This document shows, one piece after another, positions 28,986-41,020 of a stretch of 64,000 nt of DNA. The translations under genes and the position numbers were made by a program. The stretch is from Viridibacillus arenosi (GTDB lineage Bacteria > Bacillota > Bacilli > Bacillales_A > Planococcaceae): the NCBI RefSeq assembly GCF_001955655.1, contig NZ_MSPW01000003.1, positions 62,001-126,000 of the forward strand. Direction: 5' to 3'. Numbering within the stretch: position 1 is the stretch's first letter; the number at the start of each line of letters is the position of its first letter. The notes beneath the pieces were generated by a model. It was not told the origin of the DNA, did not search any database, and worked only from the letters and a program-made list of their open reading frames with translations.

Positions 28986-29014
28986 TTGCAAAATAAGTTG
29001 TTTGTGATTATAAT
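28986..29014 (+). promoter_or_regulatory. SigmaA promoter upstream of 35-codon ORF and aldolase operon
   Basis: TTGCAA (28986-28991), a 17-nt spacer and TATAAT (29009-29014) form a near-consensus promoter. It points to the short ORF at 29040 and beyond it to the aldolase/oxidase pair. Confidence 0.75.
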
Positions 29015-29039
29015 ATGGAAAAAGAAGGGGGAAATACTT

Positions 29040-29147
29040 ATGAATCAAACCTTAAAGAAGAAATTTAATAAACAAGGATTAGTATTTGTTCTTATACACA
29101 CAATTTTCTTCTTAAATCTTACTGTGGATTTATGGGAGATTCGTTAG
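29040..29147 (+). CDS. Small ORF (35 aa), possible leader peptide
   Basis: This is a short frame with a basic start (MNQTLKKKFNKQG) and a hydrophobic remainder (LVFVLIHTIFFLNLTVDLW). AAGAAGGGGG lies about 7 nt before the ATG, and a good promoter is 26 bp upstream. I recognise no family. It could be a membrane micro-protein or a leader peptide for the operon that begins at 29288, since a weak stem with T runs follows it. Support is the promoter and binding site only. Confidence 0.45.
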   Translation: MNQTLKKKFNKQGLVFVLIHTIFFLNLTVDLWEIR

Positions 29148-29230
29148 TCGCTGACAAGTTGAAAATGATTATGATTAGGATTATTCAAATGTCCTTTTAG
29201 CTGGAAAAGTAAAACATCATTATTAGATGG

Positions 29231-29263
29231 GTTCCTCGCTAAAGGGGCATTTTTTGTTTTTTT
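29231..29263 (+). terminator. Weak terminator or attenuator before aldolase operon
   Basis: GTTCCT (29231-29236) can pair with AGGGGC (29243-29248) using G-U pairs, followed by two T runs interrupted by one G. It lies between the promoter and the first full gene, so it may attenuate rather than end transcription. Confidence 0.4.
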
Positions 29264-29287
29264 AATATATAGATAGGGTGTGAGGCA

Positions 29288-30463
29288 ATGTCAACGTTTG
29301 ATCGTGCCTTTGAACATTTAGAGTGTCCATTTGCGTGGATTGATTTAGACGCACTTGACGCAAATATTGATTTTATCAATCAACATACAAACGGGAAAAA
29401 CATTCGAATTGCGACAAAATCGATTCGCTCGAAAGATCTTCTCACTTATATTGCTTCAAAATTACAATCTTTTTCGGGTTGGATGACTTTTACTGCAGAA
29501 GAGACGTTGTATTTGATAAATGAGGGGTTTGATCATTTTCTTATTGGCTACCCCATATTCGAACCGAAGAGTACTAGAAAGCTTATAACACATGTGAAAG
29601 ATGGAAAGGACATTACCTTTATGGTAGATGATGTGAGACAAATTCAATTCTTGCAAGACATTGCAAGTGAATACGACACATCTTTACATATTTGTATCGA
29701 TATCAATCTTTCAATGAAAACCCCCTTTATTTACTTTGGGACAAGGCGTTCATCTTTACATTCTTTACCGCTACTAACACAATTTCTATCAGAAGTAACA
29801 AAGTTTCCAAATGTTGTAGTGAAGGGCTTGATGGGATATGAGGCGCAAATTGCTGGAGTAATCGATAAACCACTTCAAAAATTGCAAGCACCGATGATCC
29901 GGTTTTTGAAAAATAACTCGAAGAAAAAGTTGGCAGTCTTTCGTAAACAAGCTGTTGAGGAGCTATTGACACGCTTTTCAACGATAGAAATTGTTAATGG
30001 AGGAGGTTCAGGGAGCTTACAATATACAGCGGCTCAAGAAGAAGTGACTGAGGTGACAGTAGGATCGGCATTTTTTGCACCAGCACTTTTTGATCACTAT
30101 CATACATTGAATTTACAACCAGCAGCTGGTTTTGCGTTACGTGTCACGAGAAATCCTGAACCGAATATCGTTGTTTGTCATGGAGGAGGATATATCGCTT
30201 CTGGTTCAATAGGCAGGGACAAACAGCCAGTACCCTATGACGAACAAAATTATCGTTTTTATGATTTAGAAGGTGCTGGTGAGGTGCAAACTCCTCTTAA
30301 TGTACGAAGTGGTCATCAAATAAATATTGGCGATAAAATCTATTTTCGTCATGCTAAGGCAGGAGAGTTATGTGAGCGCTTTCTTTGTCTGGAAGCGAAA
30401 CGAAAAGATCGATATATAAATAGTTTTGCAACTTATAGGGGGGACGGGAAATGTTTTCTGTAA
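29288..30463 (+). CDS. PLP-dependent amino acid aldolase/deaminase-like protein (alanine racemase fold)
   Basis: This 391-residue fold-type III PLP protein resembles D-threonine aldolase/alanine racemase N-terminal domains. The N-terminus AWIDLDALDANIDFI is followed by IRIATKSIRS, where the Lys near residue 45 should hold PLP. NGGGSGSL and VGSAFFAP provide the phosphate-binding part, and the C-terminus has VCHGGGYIASGS and RSGHQINIGDKIYFRHAKAGE, as in metal-dependent D-threonine aldolases. It overlaps the flavin oxidase gene by 13 bp, so the two almost certainly act together. The true substrate is unknown. Confidence 0.8.
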   Translation: MSTFDRAFEHLECPFAWIDLDALDANIDFINQHTNGKNIRIATKSIRSKDLLTYIASKLQSFSGWMTFTAEETLYLINEGFDHFLIGYPIFEPKSTRKLITHVKDGKDITFMVDDVRQIQFLQDIASEYDTSLHICIDINLSMKTPFIYFGTRRSSLHSLPLLTQFLSEVTKFPNVVVKGLMGYEAQIAGVIDKPLQKLQAPMIRFLKNNSKKKLAVFRKQAVEELLTRFSTIEIVNGGGSGSLQYTAAQEEVTEVTVGSAFFAPALFDHYHTLNLQPAAGFALRVTRNPEPNIVVCHGGGYIASGSIGRDKQPVPYDEQNYRFYDLEGAGEVQTPLNVRSGHQINIGDKIYFRHAKAGELCERFLCLEAKRKDRYINSFATYRGDGKCFL

Positions 30464-31797
30464 AAGATTGGATTGATCAAAAGGAATGGACAAATTGGTC
30501 AGGCAACGTGGTCAGTAAACCATCTAGATCCTTATTACCACTTTCTACTGAACATCTATCGCAGATAATAAAAAAGGTAAGTGAAAATGGTCAAACGCTT
30601 CGAGTTACTGGTGCTGGACATTCTTTTAGCCCTGTAGCAATGCCTGATGATATAGCTGTATCTTTACACAATATGAGAGGATTAATCAATGTTGATCAGG
30701 CATCAGGGGAAGTAACTTTATGGGCAGGAACTTATTTATATGAAATTGGGCCAATGCTAAAGGATTACGGACTAGCACTTCAGAATATGGGGGATATTCA
30801 GGAGCAAACAATAGCGGGAGCTGTTTCAACTGGAACACATGGTACAGGAATCACACTTGGATCCATTTCAAATCAAGTGATTGCTTGGGGGTTTGTAGAC
30901 GGACTAGGAGAATATCATGAACATAAAAGGGCAGATGATGAATTGTCCAATTCCTTACATTTATCACTTGGTTTATTAGGGGTTCTTGTTCAAGTGACAC
31001 TTCAAACTGTGCCATTATATAGCTTGAAATGTGTTTCAACACAATCCATATTACCAGTAGCATTACAGGATTGGTCACAAATGATACGAGAGAATCGTCA
31101 TTTAGAATGGTTTTACTTCCCCGGTAGTGAGAAAGTACAAGTGAAAATGATGAACATGATTCCAATAATTGAACAATCGAAATCGTCCAAAGTGATTGAA
31201 AGCGTCAAAACTCAATTTGTGGAAAATGGTTTGTTTTATCTGATGTCAGAGCTATGCCGTAAACAGCCAAAAAGAACAGCTCTCGTCAGTAAAATTTCTG
31301 CATCAAGTGTGCCAAACGGTATGAAAACAGGACTTAGCTATGAAATTTTTCCAACACCACGTCATGTTAAGTTTTTAGAGAGTGAATATGCGATACCATT
31401 AGAACACTTTGAAGCATGTATGGAAGAGATACATTATACGTTACTATCACATCCATTCCGAGTACATTTTCCGATTGAATGCAGAACGGCGTCAGGTGAG
31501 ATGGGATATCTAAGTCCTACAGGAGGAGTAGAATCAGCATTTTTAGCATTTCATATGTATAAGGGGATGGATGAGAAGCCTTATTTTAGATGGGTGCAAC
31601 ATCTAATGACGAAGTATAACGGTCGACCTCATTTCGGTAAAGTAAATGCATTAACCGCTGAAAGAATGCTAAAATTATATCCAAATCTGCCGAAATTTTT
31701 AGAGCAGCGTGACAAATATGATCCAAATGACGTTTTCATGACAGCTTATTTTAAGACGTTGTTTACAAAAGTAGAGTGCAAAAGTCTAATAATGTAA
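30451..31797 (+). CDS. FAD-binding oxidoreductase, D-arabinono-1,4-lactone oxidase-like
   Basis: This 448-residue protein belongs to the vanillyl-alcohol-oxidase flavoprotein family. The FAD domain contains VTGAGHSFSPVA, where the His can link covalently to FAD, and TGTHGTGITLGS. The C-terminal domain with GRPHFGKVN and LPKFLEQRDKYDPNDVF is that of aldonolactone oxidases (ALO/GulLO). AGGGGGGACGGG lies just before the ATG. The lactone is a family label; pairing with a PLP amino-acid enzyme suggests a different or modified sugar-like substrate. Confidence 0.82.
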   Translation: MFSVKDWIDQKEWTNWSGNVVSKPSRSLLPLSTEHLSQIIKKVSENGQTLRVTGAGHSFSPVAMPDDIAVSLHNMRGLINVDQASGEVTLWAGTYLYEIGPMLKDYGLALQNMGDIQEQTIAGAVSTGTHGTGITLGSISNQVIAWGFVDGLGEYHEHKRADDELSNSLHLSLGLLGVLVQVTLQTVPLYSLKCVSTQSILPVALQDWSQMIRENRHLEWFYFPGSEKVQVKMMNMIPIIEQSKSSKVIESVKTQFVENGLFYLMSELCRKQPKRTALVSKISASSVPNGMKTGLSYEIFPTPRHVKFLESEYAIPLEHFEACMEEIHYTLLSHPFRVHFPIECRTASGEMGYLSPTGGVESAFLAFHMYKGMDEKPYFRWVQHLMTKYNGRPHFGKVNALTAERMLKLYPNLPKFLEQRDKYDPNDVFMTAYFKTLFTKVECKSLIM

Positions 31798-31805
31798 CGC
31801 CTTCC

Positions 31806-31852
31806 GAGCTCCACTCCATTCATAACATAACAATGGGATGGGGCTTTTTTTT
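31806..31852 (+). terminator. Terminator after aldolase/oxidase operon
   Basis: AGCTCCACTCCATT pairs with AATGGGATGGGGCT, with wobbles and one mismatch, followed by eight T residues. Confidence 0.8.
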
Positions 31853-31934
31853 ATATCTAAATTAATGCAATTTATAAATTCTTCAAAAAATTTAAAAAAC
31901 GTTCATAATTCAGCTAAAACCAAACTAAAAGGGA

Positions 31935-31949
31935 ATGAAAACGCATACA
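31935..31949 (+). promoter_or_regulatory. Putative CcpA cre site upstream of ilvE
   Basis: ATGAAAACGCATACA fits the degenerate cre consensus WTGNAANCGNWNNCW at every defined position. Its centre is about 90 bp upstream of the predicted ilvE start point. In Bacillus subtilis CcpA activates ilv-leu from a cre at a similar upstream distance, so activation under good carbon supply is inferred. Confidence 0.75.
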
Positions 31950-31995
31950 CAAATAATTAAATATTTTAAATTGATAAACAATTCAAAAAATAAGG

Positions 31996-32024
31996 TTGAC
32001 GTGGGTTCAAATACGTACTATGAT
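31996..32024 (+). promoter_or_regulatory. SigmaA promoter of the ilv-leu operon
   Basis: TTGACG (31996-32001), a 17-nt spacer and TATGAT (32019-32024) lie about 75 bp before ilvE. No T-box or other leader structure is seen between this promoter and ilvE. Confidence 0.82.
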
Positions 32025-32098
32025 AGCAACAATTTAAAAAAACGTTTGAGACAACATTCAAAAACGTGACTATGTTATTTAAAGAAAGAGTGATAGGT

Positions 32099-32998
32099 AT
32101 GGGAAACCAGTTAATTTATCTTGATGGAGATTTTGTTAAGAAGGAAGATGCGAAAGTATCAGTTTATGACCATGGCTTTTTATATGGTGACGGAGTGTTT
32201 GAAGGTATTCGTTCATATAACGGAAATATCTTTCGTTTAGAGGAACACTTAGTAAGACTCTATGAATCAGCAAAATCCATTTTACTAGAAATTCCATACA
32301 CAATCGAAGAAATGACTGAAGTAGTGAAAGAAACTATTAAAGTAAATTCTCTACAAAGTGCTTATATCCGTTTAATCGTTTCACGTGGTGTTGGTAACTT
32401 AGGGATAGATCCTAGAAGTTGTAAGCAAGCAAGTGTAATTGTAATCGCTGAGCCACTAGCTTTATTCCCAGCAGAGCTTTACGAAACTGGTATTGAAATT
32501 GTTTCAGCTTCAAGCCGTCGTAACCGTTCTGATGTATTAAGTCCAAAAACGAAAACATTAAACTATTTAAATAATATTTTAGTTAAAATAGAAGCTAACC
32601 TAGCAGGTGTATCTGAAGCGTTAATGATGAATGGTGAAGGTTATGTAGCTGAAGGCTCAAGCGACAATATCTTTATCATTAAAGACAATAAATTAATCAC
32701 ACCTCCAGGTTATATCGGTGCTTTAGAAGGAATTACGCGTAATGCAATCTTAGAAGTTGCTGCTAAAAAAGGTTACGAAGCAACTGAAGGTGTATTTACT
32801 AGACATGATGTATATGTAGCTGATGAAGTATTCTTAACAGGTACAGCTGTTGAAGTAATCGCTGTGGTGAAAGTAGACGGCCGTGTCATTGGCGACGGTA
32901 CACCTGGTAAAGTGACGAATGACATTTTAGAGGGTTTCCGTGCAATCGTTGAACAAGATGGCGTGAAAGCTTACGACGAAAAAACTACAGTAGTGTAA
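32099..32998 (+). CDS. ilvE: Branched-chain amino acid aminotransferase
   Basis: This class IV PLP aminotransferase makes the final transfer from glutamate to the valine, leucine and isoleucine keto acids. The 299-residue protein has VYDHGFLYGDGVFEGIR, the PLP Lys in KTLNYLNN, and the tail motifs ALEGITRNA and DEVFLTGTAVEV. The start is set at ATG 32099, the usual family N-terminus MGNQLIYLDGDFV; in-frame starts at GTG 32066 and ATG 32072 lack better binding sites. It is the first gene of the ilv-leu operon and lies upstream of the T-box. Confidence 0.95.
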   Translation: MGNQLIYLDGDFVKKEDAKVSVYDHGFLYGDGVFEGIRSYNGNIFRLEEHLVRLYESAKSILLEIPYTIEEMTEVVKETIKVNSLQSAYIRLIVSRGVGNLGIDPRSCKQASVIVIAEPLALFPAELYETGIEIVSASSRRNRSDVLSPKTKTLNYLNNILVKIEANLAGVSEALMMNGEGYVAEGSSDNIFIIKDNKLITPPGYIGALEGITRNAILEVAAKKGYEATEGVFTRHDVYVADEVFLTGTAVEVIAVVKVDGRVIGDGTPGKVTNDILEGFRAIVEQDGVKAYDEKTTVV

Positions 32999-33013
32999 TG
33001 AGGGGCGTTTAAT

Positions 33014-34681
33014 ATGAGAAGTGACATGATAAAAAAGGGAGTCGATCGTGCTCCGCATAGAAGTTTACTATATGCAACAGGTGTTAAAACAAAAGATTTA
33101 GATAAACCATTTATAGGAGTTTGCAATTCTTACATTGATATTATTCCAGGTCATGTTCATCTTCAAAAGTTTGCTGAAGTTGTTAAAGAGGCGATACGAG
33201 AAGCGGGTGGGATTCCATTCGAATTCAATACAATCGGTGTAGACGATGGGATCGCTATGGGCCATATCGGAATGCGCTACTCATTACCAAGCCGAGAGCT
33301 AATCGCAGATTCTGCAGAGACAGTTATTAATGCACACTGGTTTGATGGTGTATTCTACATTCCAAACTGTGACAAAATCACACCAGGAATGTTGATGGCA
33401 GCTGTTCGTACGAATGTTCCTTCTGTATTTGTATCAGGTGGTCCTATGGAAGCTGGTGTTTCTTCTACTGGAGAGCAACTTTCATTAACTTCTGTATTTG
33501 AAGGCGTTGGTGCTTATAAAAGCGGTCAAATGACTGCAGAGCAATTAAAGGACATTGAAGATAACGCGTGCCCGACTTGTGGCTCATGCTCAGGGATGTT
33601 TACGGCAAACTCTATGAACTCTCTAATGGAAATGCTAGGAATGGCTTTACCAGGCAACGGTACGATCTTAGCAACTTCTGATGCACGTCATCAATTAATT
33701 AAAGACGCTGCAAAACATTTAGTCCAAATGATCAAGGATGATTTAAAACCACGCGATATCATTACGAAAGAAACAATCGATGATGCTTTTGCCCTTGATA
33801 TGGCAATGGGAGGTTCAACTAATACTGTATTACATACATTAGCAATCGCTCATGAAGCAGAAATCGATTACAACATAGAAGATATTAATAAGGTAGCTGA
33901 ACGCGTACCATATTTATCGAAAATAATGCCAGCTTCAAATTATTCAATGCATGATGTTCATCTTGCAGGTGGTGTTAGTGCAATCGTCAACGAGCTTTGT
34001 AAAATTGATGGGGCAATTCATAAAGATCGAATCACTATCACAGGTAAAACAATTGCTGAAGATGTAGCAGGACATGAAATTACAAATACAGATGTCATAC
34101 GTACAAAAGATAATCCATATAGTCCTGTAGGTGGTTTATCAGTACTTTTCGGTAACATTGCTCCTGAAGGTGCTGTTATTAAAGTAGGTGCTGTTGATCC
34201 GTCTATCAAAGAATTCACAGGTGAAGCTATTGTCTTTGATTCTCAAGAGGAAGCTCAAGAAAACATCGATAATGGCACAGTTCAAGCAGGTCATGTTGTA
34301 GTCATTCGTTATGAAGGACCTAAAGGTGGACCAGGAATGCCTGAAATGCTTGCACCAACTTCTGCTATTATGGGACGTGGTCTAGGTAAAGAGGTAGCAC
34401 TTATTACAGATGGTCGTTTCTCAGGTGCTTCACGAGGTATATCAATCGGGCATATTTCTCCAGAGGCGGCTGATGGTGGGCCGATTGCATTAGTAGAGAA
34501 TGGTGACATAATCTCTATTGATCTAACAAACCGTACGATAGAATTACAAGTTTCCGCTGAAATTTTAGCGGAAAGAAAGCAAAATTTAAAACCATTCGAA
34601 CCAAAGATTAAAAAAGGTTACTTAGCACGTTATTCGAAGCTTGTAACGAGCGCTTCTACAGGTGGCGTAATGAAAATTTAG
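33014..34681 (+). CDS. ilvD: Dihydroxyacid dehydratase
   Basis: This Fe-S enzyme dehydrates 2,3-dihydroxy-isovalerate and -methylvalerate to the keto acids of valine and isoleucine synthesis. The 555-residue protein has the cluster cysteines in [16 protein letters not shown] and [16 protein letters not shown], and the C-terminal [10 protein letters not shown] motif. GAGGGGCG precedes the ATG. It sits 15 bp after ilvE and ends about 40 bp before a T-box leader, so ilvE and ilvD can be expressed when the T-box terminates. Confidence 0.98.
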   Translation: MRSDMIKKGVDRAPHRSLLYATGVKTKDLDKPFIGVCNSYIDIIPGHVHLQKFAEVVKEAIREAGGIPFEFNTIGVDDGIAMGHIGMRYSLPSRELIADSAETVINAHWFDGVFYIPNCDKITPGMLMAAVRTNVPSVFVSGGPMEAGVSSTGEQLSLTSVFEGVGAYKSGQMTAEQLKDIEDNACPTCGSCSGMFTANSMNSLMEMLGMALPGNGTILATSDARHQLIKDAAKHLVQMIKDDLKPRDIITKETIDDAFALDMAMGGSTNTVLHTLAIAHEAEIDYNIEDINKVAERVPYLSKIMPASNYSMHDVHLAGGVSAIVNELCKIDGAIHKDRITITGKTIAEDVAGHEITNTDVIRTKDNPYSPVGGLSVLFGNIAPEGAVIKVGAVDPSIKEFTGEAIVFDSQEEAQENIDNGTVQAGHVVVIRYEGPKGGPGMPEMLAPTSAIMGRGLGKEVALITDGRFSGASRGISIGHISPEAADGGPIALVENGDIISIDLTNRTIELQVSAEILAERKQNLKPFEPKIKKGYLARYSKLVTSASTGGVMKI

Positions 34682-34719
34682 TATGACAATTAAATATAGA
34701 AATCGTTGATGAGGTTAAA

Positions 34720-34992
34720 GGTTATAGATTTTAGTATTCACAGAGAGCCGGTAGTGCTGGGAGCCGGTAATACAACTATATCCGACATCCCCTCGGAGTG
34801 GGTTGCTAAACACGCAAGTAATTAGGTAACCCCGGGCGCAACCAATTGCGCTCGTTAGATAAAGAATAGATTCGTCTATTCAAGAGGTAGTCTTTTGACT
34901 ATGAACAAGGGTGGTACCATGAAAAGCTTATTTTCATCCCTACGTAAAGGTTTTCTTTGCGTGCGGAGAAATGGGCTTTTTTTATATAAAAA
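34720..34992 (+). promoter_or_regulatory. T-box riboswitch (probably tRNA-Ile) between ilvD and ilvB
   Basis: Stem I landmarks are readable (AGAGAGCCGG ... GGGAGCCGGT near 34740-34770). The specifier loop reads CGACATCCCC, in which ATC (Ile) aligns with the specifier position seen in the proC leader. The T-box itself is AAGGGTGGTACC (34907-34918), followed by a terminator (CGTAAAG/CTTTGCG stem, then GGGC and seven T residues near 34977-34984). The usual CGCG after ACC is replaced by ATGA. The family is clear; the amino acid is inferred. Confidence 0.93.
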
Positions 34993-35008
34993 ATTAGGGA
35001 GGAGTTAT

Positions 35009-36766
35009 ATGATGAATGCACAAGTTCCACTAAAGAGTAGAGAATCAGCACCGGAAGAGGCCAAACAAGAAATTAAAAAGCAACAAAATGGTGCTGCATT
35101 GTTCATCGAATCGTTAAAAAAACAAAATGTTGAAATTATTTTCGGATATCCAGGTGGTGCTGTCTTACCATTATATGACGCACTATACAAAGATCCGATT
35201 AAACATATACTCGCCAGACATGAACAAGGGGCAATTCATGCCGCAGAAGGTTATGCTCGCGTATCAGGAAAAACAGGAGTCGTAATTGCTACGTCTGGAC
35301 CTGGAGCTACAAATCTTGTAACAGGTATTACAGATGCCATGATGGATTCTCTTCCACTTGTTGTCTTTACAGGTCAGGTTGCAACAACAGTTGTTGGAAC
35401 CGATGCTTTCCAAGAAGCTGATATCGTTGGCATCACTCAACCGATTACAAAGCATAACTATCAAGTGAAGAACATTAACGATATTCCAAGAATCGTAAAG
35501 GAAGCATTCCACATTGCTTCAACTGGTCGAAAAGGACCAGTACTTGTTGATATTCCAAAAGATATTGCAAATACCATCTTCGAATCGGAAGTAGATGATA
35601 ATGCACCGATTAATTTACCAGGTTATCAGCCGACATTGCATCCGAACTTTTTGCAAATTCAAAAAGCAGTGAAAGCTATTGGTGAAGCAAAACAACCTTT
35701 GATCTTAGCAGGTGCTGGAATACTAGCGGCAGATGCATCAGTTGAATTAACTGAATTTGCTGAAAAACACAATATTCCGGTAACTAACACTTTACTTGGA
35801 CTTGGCAGTATTAACGGTGAACACGAGCTTTTCTTAGGGATGGCAGGTATGCACGGGACATTTACGTCTAATATGGCGATTAGTAACTGTGATTTACTTA
35901 TCAATATAGGGGCACGCTTCGATGATCGCCTTACAGGAGATCTAAGCAAATTCGCTCAAAAAGCGAAAATAATTCATATCGATATTGATCCAGCCGAAAT
36001 TGGAAAAAACGTTCCAACTGATATTCCAATTGTTGCAGATGCAAAAGAAGCATTAAAAGCACTATTGAAACAAGAGATTGAAACACCTAATACGTTGCTA
36101 TGGCACGAGTATTTGGCAGAATGCTTAGCGGAATATCCATTATGGTATGACGCAAAAGAGCCAGATACAGTTTATCCGCAACAAGCTGTGGAGCTAATAA
36201 ACCGTATTACAAATGGTGAAGCGATCGTCACAACAGACGTAGGTCAACACCAAATGTGGACAGCACAATACTACAAATTTAAAACCGACCACAATTGGGT
36301 AACGTCTGGCGGACTAGGAACAATGGGCTTTGGCTTCCCAGCTGCAATTGGAGCTCAATTTGCTAAACCTGATCAAAGAGTTATCTCTATTGTAGGTGAT
36401 GCAGGCTTCCAAATGACATCTCAAGAACTTGCACTATTGAAAGAATTTAACTTACCAGTGAAAATTGTTATTTTAAATAACAGCTGTTTAGGGATGGTTC
36501 GTCAATGGCAAGAAACGTTCTATGAAGAGCGTTATTCATCTTCCTTAATGCCAGTTCAGCCAGATTTCGTGAAACTAGCTGAAGCTTACGGTGTGAAGGG
36601 TTACCGCATTAATACAATCCATGAGGCTGAAAATATACTGACTGAAGCACTGTTATCAGATGAGCCAGTACTAATCGATTGTCGTGTAAAACAACTTGAA
36701 GTTGTTAATCCAATGGTAGCACCTGGTAAAGGATTAGATGAAATGATTGGGGTGAAAAAAGGATGA
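35009..36766 (+). CDS. ilvB: Acetolactate synthase, large (catalytic) subunit
   Basis: This ThDP-, FAD- and Mg-dependent enzyme condenses pyruvate with pyruvate or 2-oxobutanoate, the first common step of branched-chain synthesis. The 585-residue protein has the catalytic Glu in [17 protein letters not shown], the FAD region, and the ThDP motif [16 protein letters not shown] ending [14 protein letters not shown] 35009 is chosen because AGGGAGGAG lies 5 nt upstream. The frame stays open back through the T-box to 34895, including an ATG at 34919. The 3' end overlaps ilvN by 4 bp. Confidence 0.97.
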   Translation: MMNAQVPLKSRESAPEEAKQEIKKQQNGAALFIESLKKQNVEIIFGYPGGAVLPLYDALYKDPIKHILARHEQGAIHAAEGYARVSGKTGVVIATSGPGATNLVTGITDAMMDSLPLVVFTGQVATTVVGTDAFQEADIVGITQPITKHNYQVKNINDIPRIVKEAFHIASTGRKGPVLVDIPKDIANTIFESEVDDNAPINLPGYQPTLHPNFLQIQKAVKAIGEAKQPLILAGAGILAADASVELTEFAEKHNIPVTNTLLGLGSINGEHELFLGMAGMHGTFTSNMAISNCDLLINIGARFDDRLTGDLSKFAQKAKIIHIDIDPAEIGKNVPTDIPIVADAKEALKALLKQEIETPNTLLWHEYLAECLAEYPLWYDAKEPDTVYPQQAVELINRITNGEAIVTTDVGQHQMWTAQYYKFKTDHNWVTSGGLGTMGFGFPAAIGAQFAKPDQRVISIVGDAGFQMTSQELALLKEFNLPVKIVILNNSCLGMVRQWQETFYEERYSSSLMPVQPDFVKLAEAYGVKGYRINTIHEAENILTEALLSDEPVLIDCRVKQLEVVNPMVAPGKGLDEMIGVKKG

Positions 36767-37275
36767 AAAGAGTTATTACAGTAACTGTGATCAACCAAAG
36801 TGGTGTATTAAATCGCGTCACAGGTTTACTCATGAAAAGACAGTTTAACATCGAAAGTATCACGGTTGGTCATACAGAACAACCGGGTATCTCAAAAATG
36901 ACTTTCATCGTACATGTAGAGGATGAAAATAAAATTGAACAATTGGTCAAACAGCTTTCAAAACAAATTGATGTGATAAAAGTAAATGATATCACTGACA
37001 AATCAATTGTTATACGTGAGCTTGCACTAATTAAAGTTGTTGCTCCACCGAATTTGCGCATGGAGATTAACTCAATTGTCGAGCCTTTCCGTGGTTCCAT
37101 TATCGATATGGGTAAAAATGTTGTAACTTATCAAATTGTTGGAAACCCAGAGAAGATTGACGCATTCATTGAATTGATCCAGCCATATGGTATTAAAGAA
37201 CTAACACGTACTGGTGCTACAGCGTTTGTACGTGATGCACAAGTAAAACCAACAGCGCAACTTTCGATTTTATAA
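36763..37275 (+). CDS. ilvN: Acetolactate synthase, small (regulatory) subunit
   Basis: This is the regulatory partner of IlvB that gives feedback inhibition by valine. The 170-residue protein starts with an ACT domain ([25 protein letters not shown]) and continues with the C-terminal ALS small-subunit domain ([16 protein letters not shown]-like [11 protein letters not shown]). It is coupled to ilvB by a 4-bp overlap, with AAAAAGGATG as its binding site. Length agrees with Bacillus IlvH/IlvN. Confidence 0.97.
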   Translation: MKRVITVTVINQSGVLNRVTGLLMKRQFNIESITVGHTEQPGISKMTFIVHVEDENKIEQLVKQLSKQIDVIKVNDITDKSIVIRELALIKVVAPPNLRMEINSIVEPFRGSIIDMGKNVVTYQIVGNPEKIDAFIELIQPYGIKELTRTGATAFVRDAQVKPTAQLSIL

Positions 37276-37301
37276 TAAAAAGCTTCTAAAAAAACTATTA
37301 A

Positions 37302-39882
<2,581 letters not shown>

Positions 39883-39903
39883 TCATATAGAGGAGGAGTT
39901 TTT

Positions 39904-41004
39904 ATGGAAAAGAAAATTACAGTACTACCGGGTGATGGCATTGGCCCCGAAGTTGTCGCTTCGGCCGTGTCAGTATTACAATCAGTCGGTAAAAGATATC
40001 ATCATACATTCCACATCGCTTATGGTGCAATAGGTGGATCAGCAATTGATCAACATAATGATCCGTTACCTCAAGAAACGATTGCCCTTTGCGAAGAAAG
40101 TGATGCAATCCTACTTGGAGCAGTTGGGGGTCCTAAGTGGGATCAAAATCCAGCTGAATTACGACCAGAAAAAGGTTTACTACGCATTCGTAAGCACTTT
40201 GATTTATTCTCAAACTTACGTCCAGTGCAAGCAATTCCGTCACTTTTGAAAGCTTCTCCTCTAAAAGAAGATATTGTGAAAGATGTTGATTTACTAATCG
40301 TTCGTGAATTAACTGGTGGTTTATATTTTGGCGAACCTCGTCAACGTACGGAAAAAGCGGCTCTAGATACATTAGTGTACACACGATTTGAGGTTGAACG
40401 TATCGTTGATAGTGCTTTCCAATTAGCACGTGTACGTAGAGGGAAATTAACGTCTGTTGATAAAGCAAACGTTCTTGAATCTTCAAGACTATGGCGCCAA
40501 ATTGTAGATGAAAAGAAAGTTGGTTATCCAGATGTCGAAGTTGAACATAGTTTAGTCGATTCTACAGCAATGAAATTAATAACGAACCCAGCAGCATATG
40601 ACGTTGTTGTAACGGAGAATATGTTCGGTGATATTCTAAGTGATGAAGCTTCAGTAATTACAGGTTCACTAGGTGTGTTACCTTCTGCAAGTATACGTTC
40701 TGATAATTTCGGATTATATGAGCCCGTCCATGGTTCAGCTCCTGAAATTGCAGGACTAGGCATTGCGAACCCAGCTGCAACGATTTTATCTGTCGCGATG
40801 ATGTTAAAGTATTCATTTGGCTTAAATGAAGAAGCAGCTGAAATTGAACGTGCTGTAGCTGCAGTATTCGAAGATGGTTATTTCACAGGAGATCTCGCAA
40901 CTCCAGGAAGTCGCGTATTAACAACAGCTGAGTGGACTGAAAAAGTCATTAATGAACTAGACACTAGCTTCGTTTCAGATAGCATTATGACATCATATAT
41001 CTAA
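39904..41004 (+). CDS. leuB: 3-isopropylmalate dehydrogenase
   Basis: This NAD-dependent enzyme oxidises and decarboxylates 3-isopropylmalate. The 366-residue protein shows LPGDGIGPEVVA, VGGPKWD, RELTGGLYFGEPR with the catalytic Tyr, the Lys/Asp region SVDKANVLESSRLWR and NMFGDILSDEAS. GAGGAGG precedes the ATG. It follows leuA by 21 bp in the same operon. Confidence 0.98.
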   Translation: MEKKITVLPGDGIGPEVVASAVSVLQSVGKRYHHTFHIAYGAIGGSAIDQHNDPLPQETIALCEESDAILLGAVGGPKWDQNPAELRPEKGLLRIRKHFDLFSNLRPVQAIPSLLKASPLKEDIVKDVDLLIVRELTGGLYFGEPRQRTEKAALDTLVYTRFEVERIVDSAFQLARVRRGKLTSVDKANVLESSRLWRQIVDEKKVGYPDVEVEHSLVDSTAMKLITNPAAYDVVVTENMFGDILSDEASVITGSLGVLPSASIRSDNFGLYEPVHGSAPEIAGLGIANPAATILSVAMMLKYSFGLNEEAAEIERAVAAVFEDGYFTGDLATPGSRVLTTAEWTEKVINELDTSFVSDSIMTSYI

Positions 41005-41020
41005 GAAAAGGTGATATTAT

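Noticed and set aside
34895-35008. N-terminal extension of IlvB from TTG 34895 or ATG 34919
   Set aside because: It would translate through the T-box and terminator; ATG 35009 has an AGGGAGGAG site and gives the normal IlvB length. The open frame is reported as a finding only.
40133-40486. 117-codon minus-strand frame inside leuB
   Set aside because: It is an antisense shadow of a well-conserved enzyme gene.
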